Positions 28,224-36,506 of a stretch of DNA of 64,000 bases are shown one piece after another. Under the pieces are notes generated by a model, which saw nothing but the letters and a program-made list of their open reading frames with translations, was not told the origin of the DNA and ran no database searches. Position 1 is the stretch's first letter; each line of letters begins with the position of its first letter. The stretch lies in the NCBI GenBank assembly GCA_958369225.1, contig CATXID010000001.1:186001-250000 (forward strand). Reading direction: 5' to 3'. Made by a program: the position numbers and the translations under genes. The DNA is from an uncultured Collinsella sp. (GTDB lineage: Bacteria; Actinomycetota; Coriobacteriia; Coriobacteriales; Coriobacteriaceae).

Positions 28224-28236
28224 GCCAGGAGGACAC

Positions 28237-28647
28237 ATGGACGGATTGAATACGGTGTTGGAGTATCTGACGTCGGTGCCGGCATGGTATTTGGCGACGA
28301 GCGTTGACGGACAGCCGCATGTGCGTCCGTTTTCGTTTGCGCAGATCCAGGACGGCAAGCTGTGGTTTGTAACGGCGCGCACCAAAGACGTGTGGCAAGA
28401 GCTGCTGCAAAATCAACGCTTTGAGGCCACGAGTTGGTGGCCGGGCCATGGCTGGCTCATCTTGCGCGGGCGTGCGGGTCTGGATGACCAAGCCGCTCCC
28501 GATATGCGCGAGGCAGGCTGGAAGCACCTGGAGCGCCTAGGCGAGCACTACGAGGGCGCAGACGATCCCACGCTCGTCTTCTTTAGCGTGGAGGAACCCG
28601 AGGCCTTTATCTGCAACCATGACGAATGGGTGCCGGTCGAGCTCTAA
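28237..28647 (+). CDS. Pyridoxamine 5'-phosphate oxidase-fold flavoprotein, paralog 2
   Basis: 136 residues with the same fold as its neighbour (YLTSVPAWYLATSVDGQPHV, RPFSFAQIQDGKLWFVTA). The start at 28237 follows AGGAGG; a GTG five codons earlier would place the ribosome site inside the gene. A tandem duplication followed by divergence is likely. The function is an FMN-dependent redox reaction of unknown substrate. Confidence 0.85.
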   Translation: MDGLNTVLEYLTSVPAWYLATSVDGQPHVRPFSFAQIQDGKLWFVTARTKDVWQELLQNQRFEATSWWPGHGWLILRGRAGLDDQAAPDMREAGWKHLERLGEHYEGADDPTLVFFSVEEPEAFICNHDEWVPVEL

Positions 28648-28691
28648 ACGAGTCTCTCGGCAAGCTTCGACAATTCAAATTCTCGCATGTA

Positions 28692-28750
28692 GCGGGCCCC
28701 ACATTGCAACGTCACCGTAAGGCGCACTGGGCAATATGGGGCCCGCATGT
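28692..28750 (+). terminator. Long hairpin closing the riboflavin/flavoprotein region
   Basis: GCGGGCCCCACATTGC (28692-28707) pairs with 28731-28746 with one mismatch. The loop is 23 nt and GTATTTGT lies downstream. It probably terminates transcription from the left and insulates argC. Confidence 0.55.
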
Positions 28751-28790
28751 ATTTGTCAATTCCTTCGAGTGAATGTGTCGGGACTGTTTC

Positions 28791-28897
28791 AATGCATGAA
28801 TATGTAAAAGATTTGCGTATATATGCATCTTTTGGTGCTAAAGTTTCAACCCACTTCATAACGACGGCTACGGGATGCGCATTGGTGCATAACTGCA
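28791..28897 (+). promoter_or_regulatory. Candidate ArgR operator region of argCJBD
   Basis: AT-rich half sites resembling arginine boxes recur: AATGCATGAATATGT (28791-28805), GCGTATATATGCATC (28815-28829) and GCGCATTGGTGCATAACTGC (28877-28896). The last sits about 15 bases before the argC start. The ArgR assignment rests on TGCAT(A) half sites and on gene context, not on a scored match. Confidence 0.4.
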
Positions 28898-28912
28898 GAC
28901 AAGGAGTCCGAT

Positions 28913-29983
28913 ATGTCTTTAAAGGTTGGAATCGTCGGTGCGGCTGGATATGCCGGCGCCGAGCTCATTCGCCTCGTCCTCGGTCATCCCGAGTTTGAAC
29001 TTGCTGCCATTACGTCCAACGCCGATGCCGGCCAGCCGTTGTCTGCGGTGTACCCGAGCTTCGCCGGCGTAAGCGATCTTGTCTTCACGACGCATGATGC
29101 CCCCGAGCTCAAGAACTGCGATGCGGTCTTTTTGGCCGTGCCGCACACGGCTGCCATGGCACAGGTGCCCGCCCTGCTTGCCGCGGGAGTCTCCTGCATT
29201 GACCTCTCGGCCGACTATCGCCTGAGCGATCCGGTCACCTTTGCGGCCTGGTATGCCGCCGAGCACACGAGCCCCGAGCTACTCAAGAGCCGCGCCTTTG
29301 GTCTGCCCGAGCTGTTTTGCCAGGATTTGGAGACCGCTGCATCCGACCACGCCGACGGCAAGCCCGTGCTGGTCGCCTGCGCCGGTTGCTATCCCACCGC
29401 AACGAGCCTTGCCGCCGCGCCTGCCGTGCGCGCCGGCTGGGTTGCCCAGAGCGGCCCCGTGATCGTTGACGCCATCAGCGGCGTAACGGGTGCCGGTAAG
29501 TCCTGCAACGCCCGTACGCATTTTTGCAGCGCGGACGAAAACCTGGAGGCCTATGGCGTGGGCAAGCATCGTCACACGCCCGAAATCGAGCAGATCTTGG
29601 GCCTAACCGATCGTGTCGTCTTTACCCCGCACCTGGCACCGCTCAAGCGCGGCCTACTCTCCACGGTGACGCTGCCGCTCGCGCCGCAGGCTATCGATGC
29701 CTTGACTCTTGAGGACGTCGTCGACCATTACAAGCAGTTCTACGCCGGTCGAACCTTCGTGCGCGTACTCGATGCCGGCCAGCAGCCCAAGACGGCTTCG
29801 GTCGTCGGCACCAACGCCGCCCAGATCGGCCTCGCGCTCAACAAGCGCGCGGGCGTTCTGGTGGCTACGGGCGCCATCGACAATCTGTGCAAGGGCGCAG
29901 CAGGCCAGGCGGTCCAGTGCGCCAATATCGTCTTTGGTTTTGACGAGCGACGAGGCTTGCCCACAGTGGCGTGCCCGGTGTAG
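28913..29983 (+). CDS. argC: N-acetyl-gamma-glutamyl-phosphate reductase
   Basis: 356 residues. It reduces N-acetylglutamyl phosphate to the semialdehyde with NADPH. The Rossmann motif GIVGAAGYAGAELIRL is at the N-terminus. The catalytic cysteine is in ACAGCYPTATS, and GKHRHTPEIEQ carries the conserved His. AAGGAG lies before ATG. It is the first gene of an argC-J-B-D series with short gaps (134, 81 and 69 bases). Confidence 0.96.
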   Translation: MSLKVGIVGAAGYAGAELIRLVLGHPEFELAAITSNADAGQPLSAVYPSFAGVSDLVFTTHDAPELKNCDAVFLAVPHTAAMAQVPALLAAGVSCIDLSADYRLSDPVTFAAWYAAEHTSPELLKSRAFGLPELFCQDLETAASDHADGKPVLVACAGCYPTATSLAAAPAVRAGWVAQSGPVIVDAISGVTGAGKSCNARTHFCSADENLEAYGVGKHRHTPEIEQILGLTDRVVFTPHLAPLKRGLLSTVTLPLAPQAIDALTLEDVVDHYKQFYAGRTFVRVLDAGQQPKTASVVGTNAAQIGLALNKRAGVLVATGAIDNLCKGAAGQAVQCANIVFGFDERRGLPTVACPV

Positions 29984-30117
29984 CACATTCGATTGTTAGC
30001 GATTTGGTAGTCGGGCATCGAGTGGGGCGCCACTCTTAAGCTGGTCTCATGATTGTGGCTGGCATGGCGCACCAACCGATGCCCATTTTTTGTTTGATAT
30101 AAGGAGTCATAAAGACG

Positions 30118-31386
30118 ATGAATGCTGAGCAGTTCGATATCAAAATTCGTGCCGTAGAGGGCGGCGTAACGGCGGCAGCCGGCTTTAAGGCGGCGGGCAT
30201 CCATGCCGGATTCCGCAAGAATCCCGAGCGCCTGGATTACGCGCTCGTCGTGCCCGATAAACCCTGTCCCGGGGCCGGCGTGTTTACGACTAACCGCTTT
30301 TGTGCGGCGCCCGTGCAGGTGAGCCGTGCCAACCTGGGCGGCGCCGACAAGGGCTACGGCGTCATTGCCGGCATTTCGGTCAACTCTGGCAATGCCAACG
30401 CCGCCACGGGTGAGACCGGTCTTGCCTGCGCGCGCGAGACCTGCAACATCGCCTCGCAGGTTATCGGCTGCGAGCCCCAGCAGATTCTGGTCGCCTCCAC
30501 GGGCGTAATTGGTCAGATTCTGCCGATTGACACGTTTGAGACGGCGATTCCTGCCGCCTACGAGGCGCTCTCTGCCCATGGCGGTGCCGATGCGGCCCGT
30601 GCCATCATGACGACCGATACACACTCCAAGGAGTATGCCGTTCGCTATCGCAGCGAGGCTGCTGGTCATGCGGGCAACGCTTATACGGTGGGCGGTATGT
30701 GCAAGGGCTCGGGCATGATCATGCCCAACATGGCAACCATGATCGCGGTCATCACTACCGATGCCCCCGTCGAGCCGGAGGCGCTCCACGCCCTGTTACT
30801 CTCCACCGTCAAGCAGACCTTCAACAAGGTAACGGTCGATTCCGACACCTCGACTAACGACACCTGCATCATGCTTGCCTCCGGCGCCGCTGCCGCAGAT
30901 GCCGAGCCTATTGTCGAGGGCTCTGACGCCTTCGACGAGCTAGCCTTTGCCGTGCATGAGGTGTGCGAGAGCCTGGCGCGCAACATCGCCGCAGATGGCG
31001 AGGGCGCATCCAAGCTCGTGACGGTTAACGTCACCGGCGCCGTGAACGACGAGGAGGCCGATATCGCCGCTCGTGCCGTCGCCAACTCGCCGCTCGTCAA
31101 GACCTGCATTGCCGGCCACGATTGCAACTGGGGTCGCGTTGCCATGGCGCTCGGCAAGTGCGGTGTGCAGTTTAACCAAGAAGATGTGTCCATCGACATG
31201 ATGGGCATGCCCGTCTGTCGCGATGGCCTGACGGTCCCCTTCGATGAGGACGAAGCCCTGCGACGTTTTGAGGCGCCCGAGATTGTGATCTCGGCAGACC
31301 TGGGCGCAGGGGACGCGGCGACCACCGTGTGGACTTGCGACCTCACGCACGAGTACATCTCCATTAACGGCGACTACCGTTCCTAG
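30118..31386 (+). CDS. argJ: Bifunctional ornithine acetyltransferase / N-acetylglutamate synthase
   Basis: 422 residues. ArgJ recycles the acetyl group from N-acetylornithine to glutamate. The self-cleavage region MCKGSGMIMPNMATMIAVIT contains the conserved Ala-Thr-Met, where Thr becomes the nucleophile. TVDSDTSTNDTCIMLASGAA is typical of the beta chain. Whether it also performs the first acetyl-CoA step (bifunctional form) cannot be told by eye. AAGGAG lies 12 bases upstream. Confidence 0.95.
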   Translation: MNAEQFDIKIRAVEGGVTAAAGFKAAGIHAGFRKNPERLDYALVVPDKPCPGAGVFTTNRFCAAPVQVSRANLGGADKGYGVIAGISVNSGNANAATGETGLACARETCNIASQVIGCEPQQILVASTGVIGQILPIDTFETAIPAAYEALSAHGGADAARAIMTTDTHSKEYAVRYRSEAAGHAGNAYTVGGMCKGSGMIMPNMATMIAVITTDAPVEPEALHALLLSTVKQTFNKVTVDSDTSTNDTCIMLASGAAAADAEPIVEGSDAFDELAFAVHEVCESLARNIAADGEGASKLVTVNVTGAVNDEEADIAARAVANSPLVKTCIAGHDCNWGRVAMALGKCGVQFNQEDVSIDMMGMPVCRDGLTVPFDEDEALRRFEAPEIVISADLGAGDAATTVWTCDLTHEYISINGDYRS

Positions 31387-31467
31387 ACTCCCGATGTGCC
31401 GCGCGTCCCGCTGCAATCGCGGACAACGAGGTGCGGCGCGATAGCTACACGAAAGACGAGGCAGACT

Positions 31468-32448
31468 ATGAAGTTCGCACGCGATTGTCGCTCGAGCGAA
31501 TCCAACGAAGTTACCGCGCAGCTGCTGTTCGAAGCGCTGCCGTGGATTAAGAACCTGACCGGCAAGACGGTCGTTATCAAGTACGGCGGTGCCGCCATGG
31601 TCGACGAGCAGCTGCGCCGCGACGTGATGAGCGACATCGTTTTGCTCAAGATCATCGGTATGCGCCCCGTCATCGTGCATGGCGGCGGCAAGGCTATCAA
31701 CGAGGCGCTGAGCCATTACGATATTCCCGTCGAGTTTAAGAACGGCCAGCGCGTGACCACGCCGGCGACCATGGATATCGTGCGCGAGGTGCTGGGCGGC
31801 AAGGTCAATCAGGAGCTGGTCGCGGCGCTCAACCACCACGGCAACCTGGCCGTGGGCGTGTCCGGCAGCGACGCCGGTACCCTTATCGCCGAGCCACTCG
31901 ACCCAGAGCTCGGCCGCGTAGGCAAGGTTACGCACGTCAACACCGACTATATCGAGCGCCTGCTCGACAGCGAGTACATTCCCGTTATCGCCACGGTCGC
32001 AGCGGGGGAGGACGGTGGCTTCTTCAACATCAACGCCGATACCGCCGCCGGCGCCGTTGCGGCGGCGCTTCATGCGCACAAGGCGATTTTTTTGACCGAT
32101 GTCGACGGTCTGTACAAGGACTTTAGCGACAAGGATTCGCTTATCTCCAACCTGACGCTCGACGAGGTCAATGAGATGCTCTATGGCGGCGAGGTCGACA
32201 AGGGCATGATCCCCAAGCTGCGCGCCGCCGTCGATGCGCTTACCGCTGGCGTGTTCCGAGCCCACATCATCAATGGCACGACGCCGCACTCGCTGCTGCT
32301 GGAGCTGTTGACCGATGCTGGCGTCGGCACCGTGATCCATTCCACCGAGACAGCCTACGAATTCGATACGCATCCGCACCCGCTTTCGACGTTTGCGGCG
32401 CGCCTGACCGAGAACCTTGACGAGGTCGAGAAGCTCCAAACGGTCTAG
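31468..32448 (+). CDS. argB: Acetylglutamate kinase
   Basis: 326 residues, somewhat longer than the usual ~295. It phosphorylates N-acetylglutamate. Family motifs: VIKYGGAAMVDEQ, IVHGGGKAINEAL, and VDGLYKDFSDKDSL near the active site. The start at 31468 is chosen because it begins the folded N-terminal helix (NEVTAQLLFEALPWIKNLTG); the alternative 24 codons upstream is not protein-like. The N-terminal helix suggests the hexameric, arginine-inhibited type, which is inference. Confidence 0.95.
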   Translation: MKFARDCRSSESNEVTAQLLFEALPWIKNLTGKTVVIKYGGAAMVDEQLRRDVMSDIVLLKIIGMRPVIVHGGGKAINEALSHYDIPVEFKNGQRVTTPATMDIVREVLGGKVNQELVAALNHHGNLAVGVSGSDAGTLIAEPLDPELGRVGKVTHVNTDYIERLLDSEYIPVIATVAAGEDGGFFNINADTAAGAVAAALHAHKAIFLTDVDGLYKDFSDKDSLISNLTLDEVNEMLYGGEVDKGMIPKLRAAVDALTAGVFRAHIINGTTPHSLLLELLTDAGVGTVIHSTETAYEFDTHPHPLSTFAARLTENLDEVEKLQTV

Positions 32449-32517
32449 CCGACCCGCGGTCGTCGCGTCCCTGCACCCATAGCCCCGCGCTGTACGGCGC
32501 CCAACGAAAGGCATCCC

Positions 32518-33801
32518 ATGTCACTTGCAACTCAACAATCGCTCGAATCCCATTACGTTATGCATACCTTTGGTCGCTCTCCGGTCGAGTTTGTCGAGGG
32601 TCACGGCATGAAGCTCACCGGCGACGATGGCTGTGAGTATCTTGATTTTCTTGCTGGTATCGGTGTGTGCAGCCTAGGCCACGGTAATTCTGCAGTGCTT
32701 TCGGCGCTCGAGGCGCAGACCAAAAAGCTCATGCATGTGTCTAACTACTTCTACATCGAGCAGCGTGGACAGGTCGCGGCGCTGCTGTCCAAGCTTGCCA
32801 ACGACGACGTGGACAGTGCACGCGTGATTGCCGATGCCATTGCCGCCGGCGATGAGACCACGGCAGCTGCACTCGGCGCTCCGACGACGGGCGAGCAGGT
32901 ATGGGAGACGTTCTTTGCCAATTCTGGTGCCGAAGCCAACGAGGGCTCGATGAAGCTCGCGCGTCTGTACGCCAAGCGTGCTGGTAACGGTGGCAACACC
33001 ATCGTGTGCATGCGCGGCGGCTTCCACGGCCGTACGCTCGAGACCATTGCCGCCACCATGCAGGATTGGCTGCAGGATAGCTTCCGTCCGCTGCCGGGCG
33101 GTTTTGTGGCCTGCACGCCCAACGATGTCGACGAACTACGTTCGATCTTTAAGCAGCTGAGAAGCGAAATTTGTGCCGTGATGCTCGAGCCGATCCAGGG
33201 CGAGAGCGGTGTACACCCCATGACCGAGGAGTTTATGGCGGCAGCGCGCGACTTGGCACACGAGGTGGGTGCCGTTCTTATCGCCGACGAGGTCCAGTGT
33301 GGCATCTTCCGCTCCGGCAAGCCGTTTGCATTCCAGACCTATGGCGTGGAGCCCGACATTATGAGCCTTGCCAAGGGGATTGCCGATGGCGTGCCCATGG
33401 GTGCCGTGGTGGCAAAGAAGGAGATCGCCGACGTGTTTAAGCCGGGCGACCACGGCTCGACCTTTGGCGGTAGTTGCTTGGCTGTCGCGGCGTGCGCCGC
33501 GACGCTCTCCGCGCTTGTGCACGGCGATTATGCCGAGCATGCTGCCAAGGTGGGTGCTTATATGGAGGCAAAGCTCACCAAGCTGCCGCATGTGGTCGAG
33601 GTACGCGGTCGCGGCTTAATGCTCGGCTGCGATTTGGATGACGCTGCGGGCGATGCACATGATATTGTTGCCCGCGCGCTGGCCGCCGGCGCCGTGATTA
33701 ACGCTACTGGTGCCCACACGCTGCGTTTCCTGCCGCCGCTTGTCTGCGAGGAAGCCGACGTGGACAGCCTGATCGAGATTTTGTCGGACGTTTTGGCCTA
33801 A
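32518..33801 (+). CDS. argD: Acetylornithine aminotransferase
   Basis: 427 residues, class-III PLP aminotransferase. The PLP lysine is in SLAKGIADGVPMGAVV. Other landmarks are LDFLAGIGVCSLGH, FFANSGAEANEGSMKLAR, RGGFHGRTLETIAAT and the Asp of LIADEVQCGIFRSG. About 30 residues around DAIAAGDETTAAALGAPTTG form an insertion not seen in typical ArgD. A strong terminator follows; argF, argG and argH are not in this window. Confidence 0.94.
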   Translation: MSLATQQSLESHYVMHTFGRSPVEFVEGHGMKLTGDDGCEYLDFLAGIGVCSLGHGNSAVLSALEAQTKKLMHVSNYFYIEQRGQVAALLSKLANDDVDSARVIADAIAAGDETTAAALGAPTTGEQVWETFFANSGAEANEGSMKLARLYAKRAGNGGNTIVCMRGGFHGRTLETIAATMQDWLQDSFRPLPGGFVACTPNDVDELRSIFKQLRSEICAVMLEPIQGESGVHPMTEEFMAAARDLAHEVGAVLIADEVQCGIFRSGKPFAFQTYGVEPDIMSLAKGIADGVPMGAVVAKKEIADVFKPGDHGSTFGGSCLAVAACAATLSALVHGDYAEHAAKVGAYMEAKLTKLPHVVEVRGRGLMLGCDLDDAAGDAHDIVARALAAGAVINATGAHTLRFLPPLVCEEADVDSLIEILSDVLA

Positions 33802-33826
33802 CACAGCGCAATAACTCAATTTGGAC

Positions 33827-33886
33827 CGGGTTCCGGACTGCGGACGTGCCATATGCGGCACGATTCAGCGGTCTGGAGCCCGTTTT
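33827..33886 (+). terminator. Intrinsic terminator of the arg operon
   Basis: A 12-bp lower stem (33827-33838 with 33871-33882, two G-U) continues through a small internal loop into GTGCC/GGCAC. TTTTGTT follows. Confidence 0.88.
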
Positions 33887-33914
33887 GTTATCGATTTACC
33901 ATGGCTGGGATAGG

Positions 33915-34138
33915 CCGTGTGCAAAAAGTGGCAAATATGAGTACGGGCACTAACTTCGTAACATATAAATTAGGCGTTTTTAGATGAGTTGGGCCACATA
34001 TGTCCAGTTTTGCAGTAACTAAATTGGCTTAACTGGACTATCAGTCGTCGTTCTAATGTCGGATTTGCCTTTTATGACTTCGAAAACGCTGCTACCAAAA
34101 AGGTAGCAGTACTCATATTTGGCATTTTTTGTACACGG
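33915..34138. repeat. MITE-like element with 30-bp inverted ends, copy B
   Basis: The 30-nt ends (33915-33944 and 34109-34138) are inverted with 27 of 30 matches, beginning CCGTGT and containing CAAATATGAGTAC. The interior is AT-richer than its surroundings. It carries a GTCCAGTT/AACTGGAC hairpin and the hairpin CTGCTACC-AAAAA-GGTAGCAG, and no reading frame. It fits a miniature inverted-repeat element that has no transposase gene here. Confidence 0.6.
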
Positions 34139-34149
34139 GTATTCGCCAA

Positions 34150-34271
34150 GGGTCCATTTCGCCGCCCGCTTTCGCTTCGGGCCTCCGCTCCTCGCGTGCT
34201 GCGCTGGAAAACGCTTGCGCGTTTCCTCAGCTCCGCACCCTTGCGGGTTCGAATCCCTCTGCGATGGGCCC
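34150..34271. repeat. Structured multi-hairpin element
   Basis: GGGTCCAT (34150-34157) pairs with ATGGGCCC (34264-34271) around a chain of smaller hairpins: GCCCG/CGGGC, GGAAAACGC/GCGTTTCC and CCGCA/TGCGG. GGGTTCGAATCCC near the right end resembles a tRNA T-arm, but no tRNA fold can be built. Confidence 0.4.
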
Positions 34272-34276
34272 AAAAA

Positions 34277-34305
34277 GGAAAGGCCCCCATCGCTGGGAGC
34301 CTTTT
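34277..34305 (-). terminator. Terminator after tRNA-Val
   Basis: On the minus strand AAAGGCTCCC and GGGGGCCTTT form a stem followed by CCTTTTT. It lies just past the tRNA 3' end. Confidence 0.7.
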
Positions 34306-34313
34306 CAATCAAG

Positions 34314-34389
34314 TGGTGGGCGATGAGGGATTCGAACCCCCAGCCTTGTGCGTGTAAAGCACCTGCGCTATCCGTTGCGCCAATCGCCC
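34314..34389 (-). tRNA. tRNA-Val (anticodon TAC)
   Basis: Acceptor GGGCGAT pairs with ATCGCCC. The D arm is GCGC/GCGC, the anticodon loop TTTACAC gives TAC, and the T arm is GAGGG-TTCGAAT-type (GGGTTCGAATCCC). CCA is encoded. The top pair of the anticodon stem is mismatched. It lies upstream of nothing in its own direction except a terminator. Confidence 0.9.
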
Positions 34390-34446
34390 GCAGAGATTGA
34401 GTATAGCGGAAACCCCGTGCTGTTCACCGCTAATTCATAACGAAAC

Positions 34447-36315
34447 TTACGCGGCGACTTCGGCGCCCTTGTCCTCGTCGATAAAGAAGCGCTTATACCA
34501 GATGAGGAACGTCAGTGTGGTATAGATCTTGCGCTGGTTGAGCGCGCGACCCTCAAAGTGATCGTCAAGCAGTTTCATGAGCGCATCGGTGTCAAAGAAA
34601 TCGGCAGCCCACGGTGCGGTGAAGTATTCCTTTACGTAGTCGTAGTACTTTTGCTCGCGCAGCCAGAACTTGACCGGTACGGGGAAGCCCACCTTCTTGC
34701 GCTTTGCCCACTCGTCGGGCAGCGTGCGGTTGGCAGCGTGACGCAGAACGAGCTTGCAGCCTTCTTCGTTAACACGGTAGTTGGCGGGAATGTGCTCGGC
34801 AAACTCCATGACCTTCTTGTCCAGGAACGGGACGCGAAGCTCCAGAGAATGCGCCATGCACATCTTGTCTGCTTTGAGCAGAATGTCGCCCGGCAGCCAC
34901 ATGTTCATATCCAGATACTGTTTCTTGGAAAGCTCGCAGCAGTTGGGAACCTGCTTGTAGTACTCGGCGCACATCTCCGCGGCGTTCTTGCCAGTGTCAT
35001 AAGCGGGCTTGAGCACCTCGTCGACCTCGGAGGGATCGAACACCTTTGCCTGACCCACATACCAGCGCTCGGGAACCTCGGCGCATTTCGTTAGGAAGTT
35101 GTGACCCTTAAAGTAGGGGAGATGCTGAACGAGCGAGCCCAGGGCGCGACGTACGCCGAGCGGCACGCGCTTCTTAAAGGAGCGCATCTCGGGGGTGTCC
35201 TCGTACCACTCATAGCCGGCAAACAGCTCGTCGGCACCCTCGCCCGAAAGGACGACGGTGACCTCTTCGGAAGCCATCTGCGCCAGATAGTACAGCGGCA
35301 CGCTGGACAGGTTCGATTGCGGCTCGTCCATGTGATACTGGATATCGGGCAGTGCATCGAAGAACTCGTCGGCGGTAATCATCTTGCGCACGTTCTTAAT
35401 GCCAAGCTTGTCGGAAAGCTCGGCGGCGTAGTTGGTCTCGTTGAAGTTCTTGTAATCAAAGCCGACAGAATACGTGGTGTCAGGCATGAGACAGGCGGCA
35501 ATATAGCTGGAGTCCACGCCGCCAGAAAGGAACGAGCCCACCTTAACATCGGCGATTCGGTGCGCAGCGACGCTTTCGTGCACGACCTTGTCGCACTCGT
35601 CCACGTACTCCTCGAAGGTCTTGGAGTTGTCGTCGGTGAAGTCACAGCTCCAGTAACGCTTGATGTCCATGGTGTTGGTCGTCAGGTCATACGTAAAGCA
35701 ATGCGCCGGGGCAAGCTTGAACACGCCCTTAAAGAAGGTCTCCTCCGTGGCAGGGAATTGCAGCGTCAGGTAGGGGCGCAGCGCGTCGTGGTTGACGGCC
35801 TTCTCAAACTTGGGATGGTCCAGGAAGCTCTTGATCTCGGAGCCAAACAGCAGCGAGCCATCGGATGCCTGGTAGTAATAGAACGGCTTGATACCAAAGA
35901 TGTCGCGAGCGCCAAAGAGCTTGTTCTTGTTCTGGTCGTGAATCACGAACGCGTACATGCCGCGCAGGCGGTTGACCAGGTCCTCGCCCCACTCCTCGTA
36001 ACCGTGTACCAGGACCTCGGTATCGGCGTTGCAGTGGAAGGCGTAGCCGGCTGCCTCCAGCTCGGCGCGAAGCTCCTGGAAGTTGTAGATCTCTCCGTTG
36101 AAGACAATCGTGACCTTGCCGTCGTCGCTCGACATGGGCTGAGCTCCAGCTTCGGAAAGATCGAGAATCGAAAGACGACGGAAGCCAAGGGCAACGTTGT
36201 CGACGATATGCTGGCCGCCCATATCGGGACCACGGTGGATGATGCGATTCATCATGGCCGTGAGAACCAGCTCACTCTGTTCATCTGTACCGGTAAAACC
36301 GACAAAACCGCACAT
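34447..36315 (-). CDS. asnB: Asparagine synthase (glutamine-hydrolysing)
   Basis: 622 residues. It makes asparagine from aspartate, glutamine and ATP. The class-II glutaminase begins with the catalytic cysteine at position 2 (MCGFVGFTG), which fixes the start at 36315. GIKPFYYYQASDGSLLFGSE and the synthetase PP-loop FLSGGVDSSYIAA follow. AAAGGA lies upstream of ATG. It may instead modify a cell-wall amino acid, as some AsnB-like enzymes do. Confidence 0.93.
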   Translation of the reverse strand: MCGFVGFTGTDEQSELVLTAMMNRIIHRGPDMGGQHIVDNVALGFRRLSILDLSEAGAQPMSSDDGKVTIVFNGEIYNFQELRAELEAAGYAFHCNADTEVLVHGYEEWGEDLVNRLRGMYAFVIHDQNKNKLFGARDIFGIKPFYYYQASDGSLLFGSEIKSFLDHPKFEKAVNHDALRPYLTLQFPATEETFFKGVFKLAPAHCFTYDLTTNTMDIKRYWSCDFTDDNSKTFEEYVDECDKVVHESVAAHRIADVKVGSFLSGGVDSSYIAACLMPDTTYSVGFDYKNFNETNYAAELSDKLGIKNVRKMITADEFFDALPDIQYHMDEPQSNLSSVPLYYLAQMASEEVTVVLSGEGADELFAGYEWYEDTPEMRSFKKRVPLGVRRALGSLVQHLPYFKGHNFLTKCAEVPERWYVGQAKVFDPSEVDEVLKPAYDTGKNAAEMCAEYYKQVPNCCELSKKQYLDMNMWLPGDILLKADKMCMAHSLELRVPFLDKKVMEFAEHIPANYRVNEEGCKLVLRHAANRTLPDEWAKRKKVGFPVPVKFWLREQKYYDYVKEYFTAPWAADFFDTDALMKLLDDHFEGRALNQRKIYTTLTFLIWYKRFFIDEDKGAEVAA

Positions 36316-36438
36316 GCAAGATCCTTTCTGCTGACGGCTCAGGTGTACTGCCGCAAGGATTGTGGCAGCTGATGTCAAATAATCTTTACTATCATGCCAA
36401 TCTTTTGTTTCGTGATAGGGCATAAGCGCCGAGCGAAC

Positions 36439-36485
36439 CGAAAAAACCACGGCCCGATCTTCAGACGAAGCGGCGGGCCGTGGTT
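36439..36485 (-). terminator. Terminator after the amino-acid ABC gene
   Basis: On the minus strand a perfect 12-bp stem AACCACGGCCCG (36485-36474 with 36456-36445) is followed by six T. It lies 22 bases past the stop of the ABC gene and before the asnB promoter region. Confidence 0.9.
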
Positions 36486-36506
36486 GCGAATGCTATGTAT
36501 GAGCGG

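Noticed and set aside
34150..34275. tRNA gene suggested by GGGTTCGAATCCC
   Set aside because: No acceptor, D and anticodon arms of proper size can be placed; the element is better described as a chain of hairpins.
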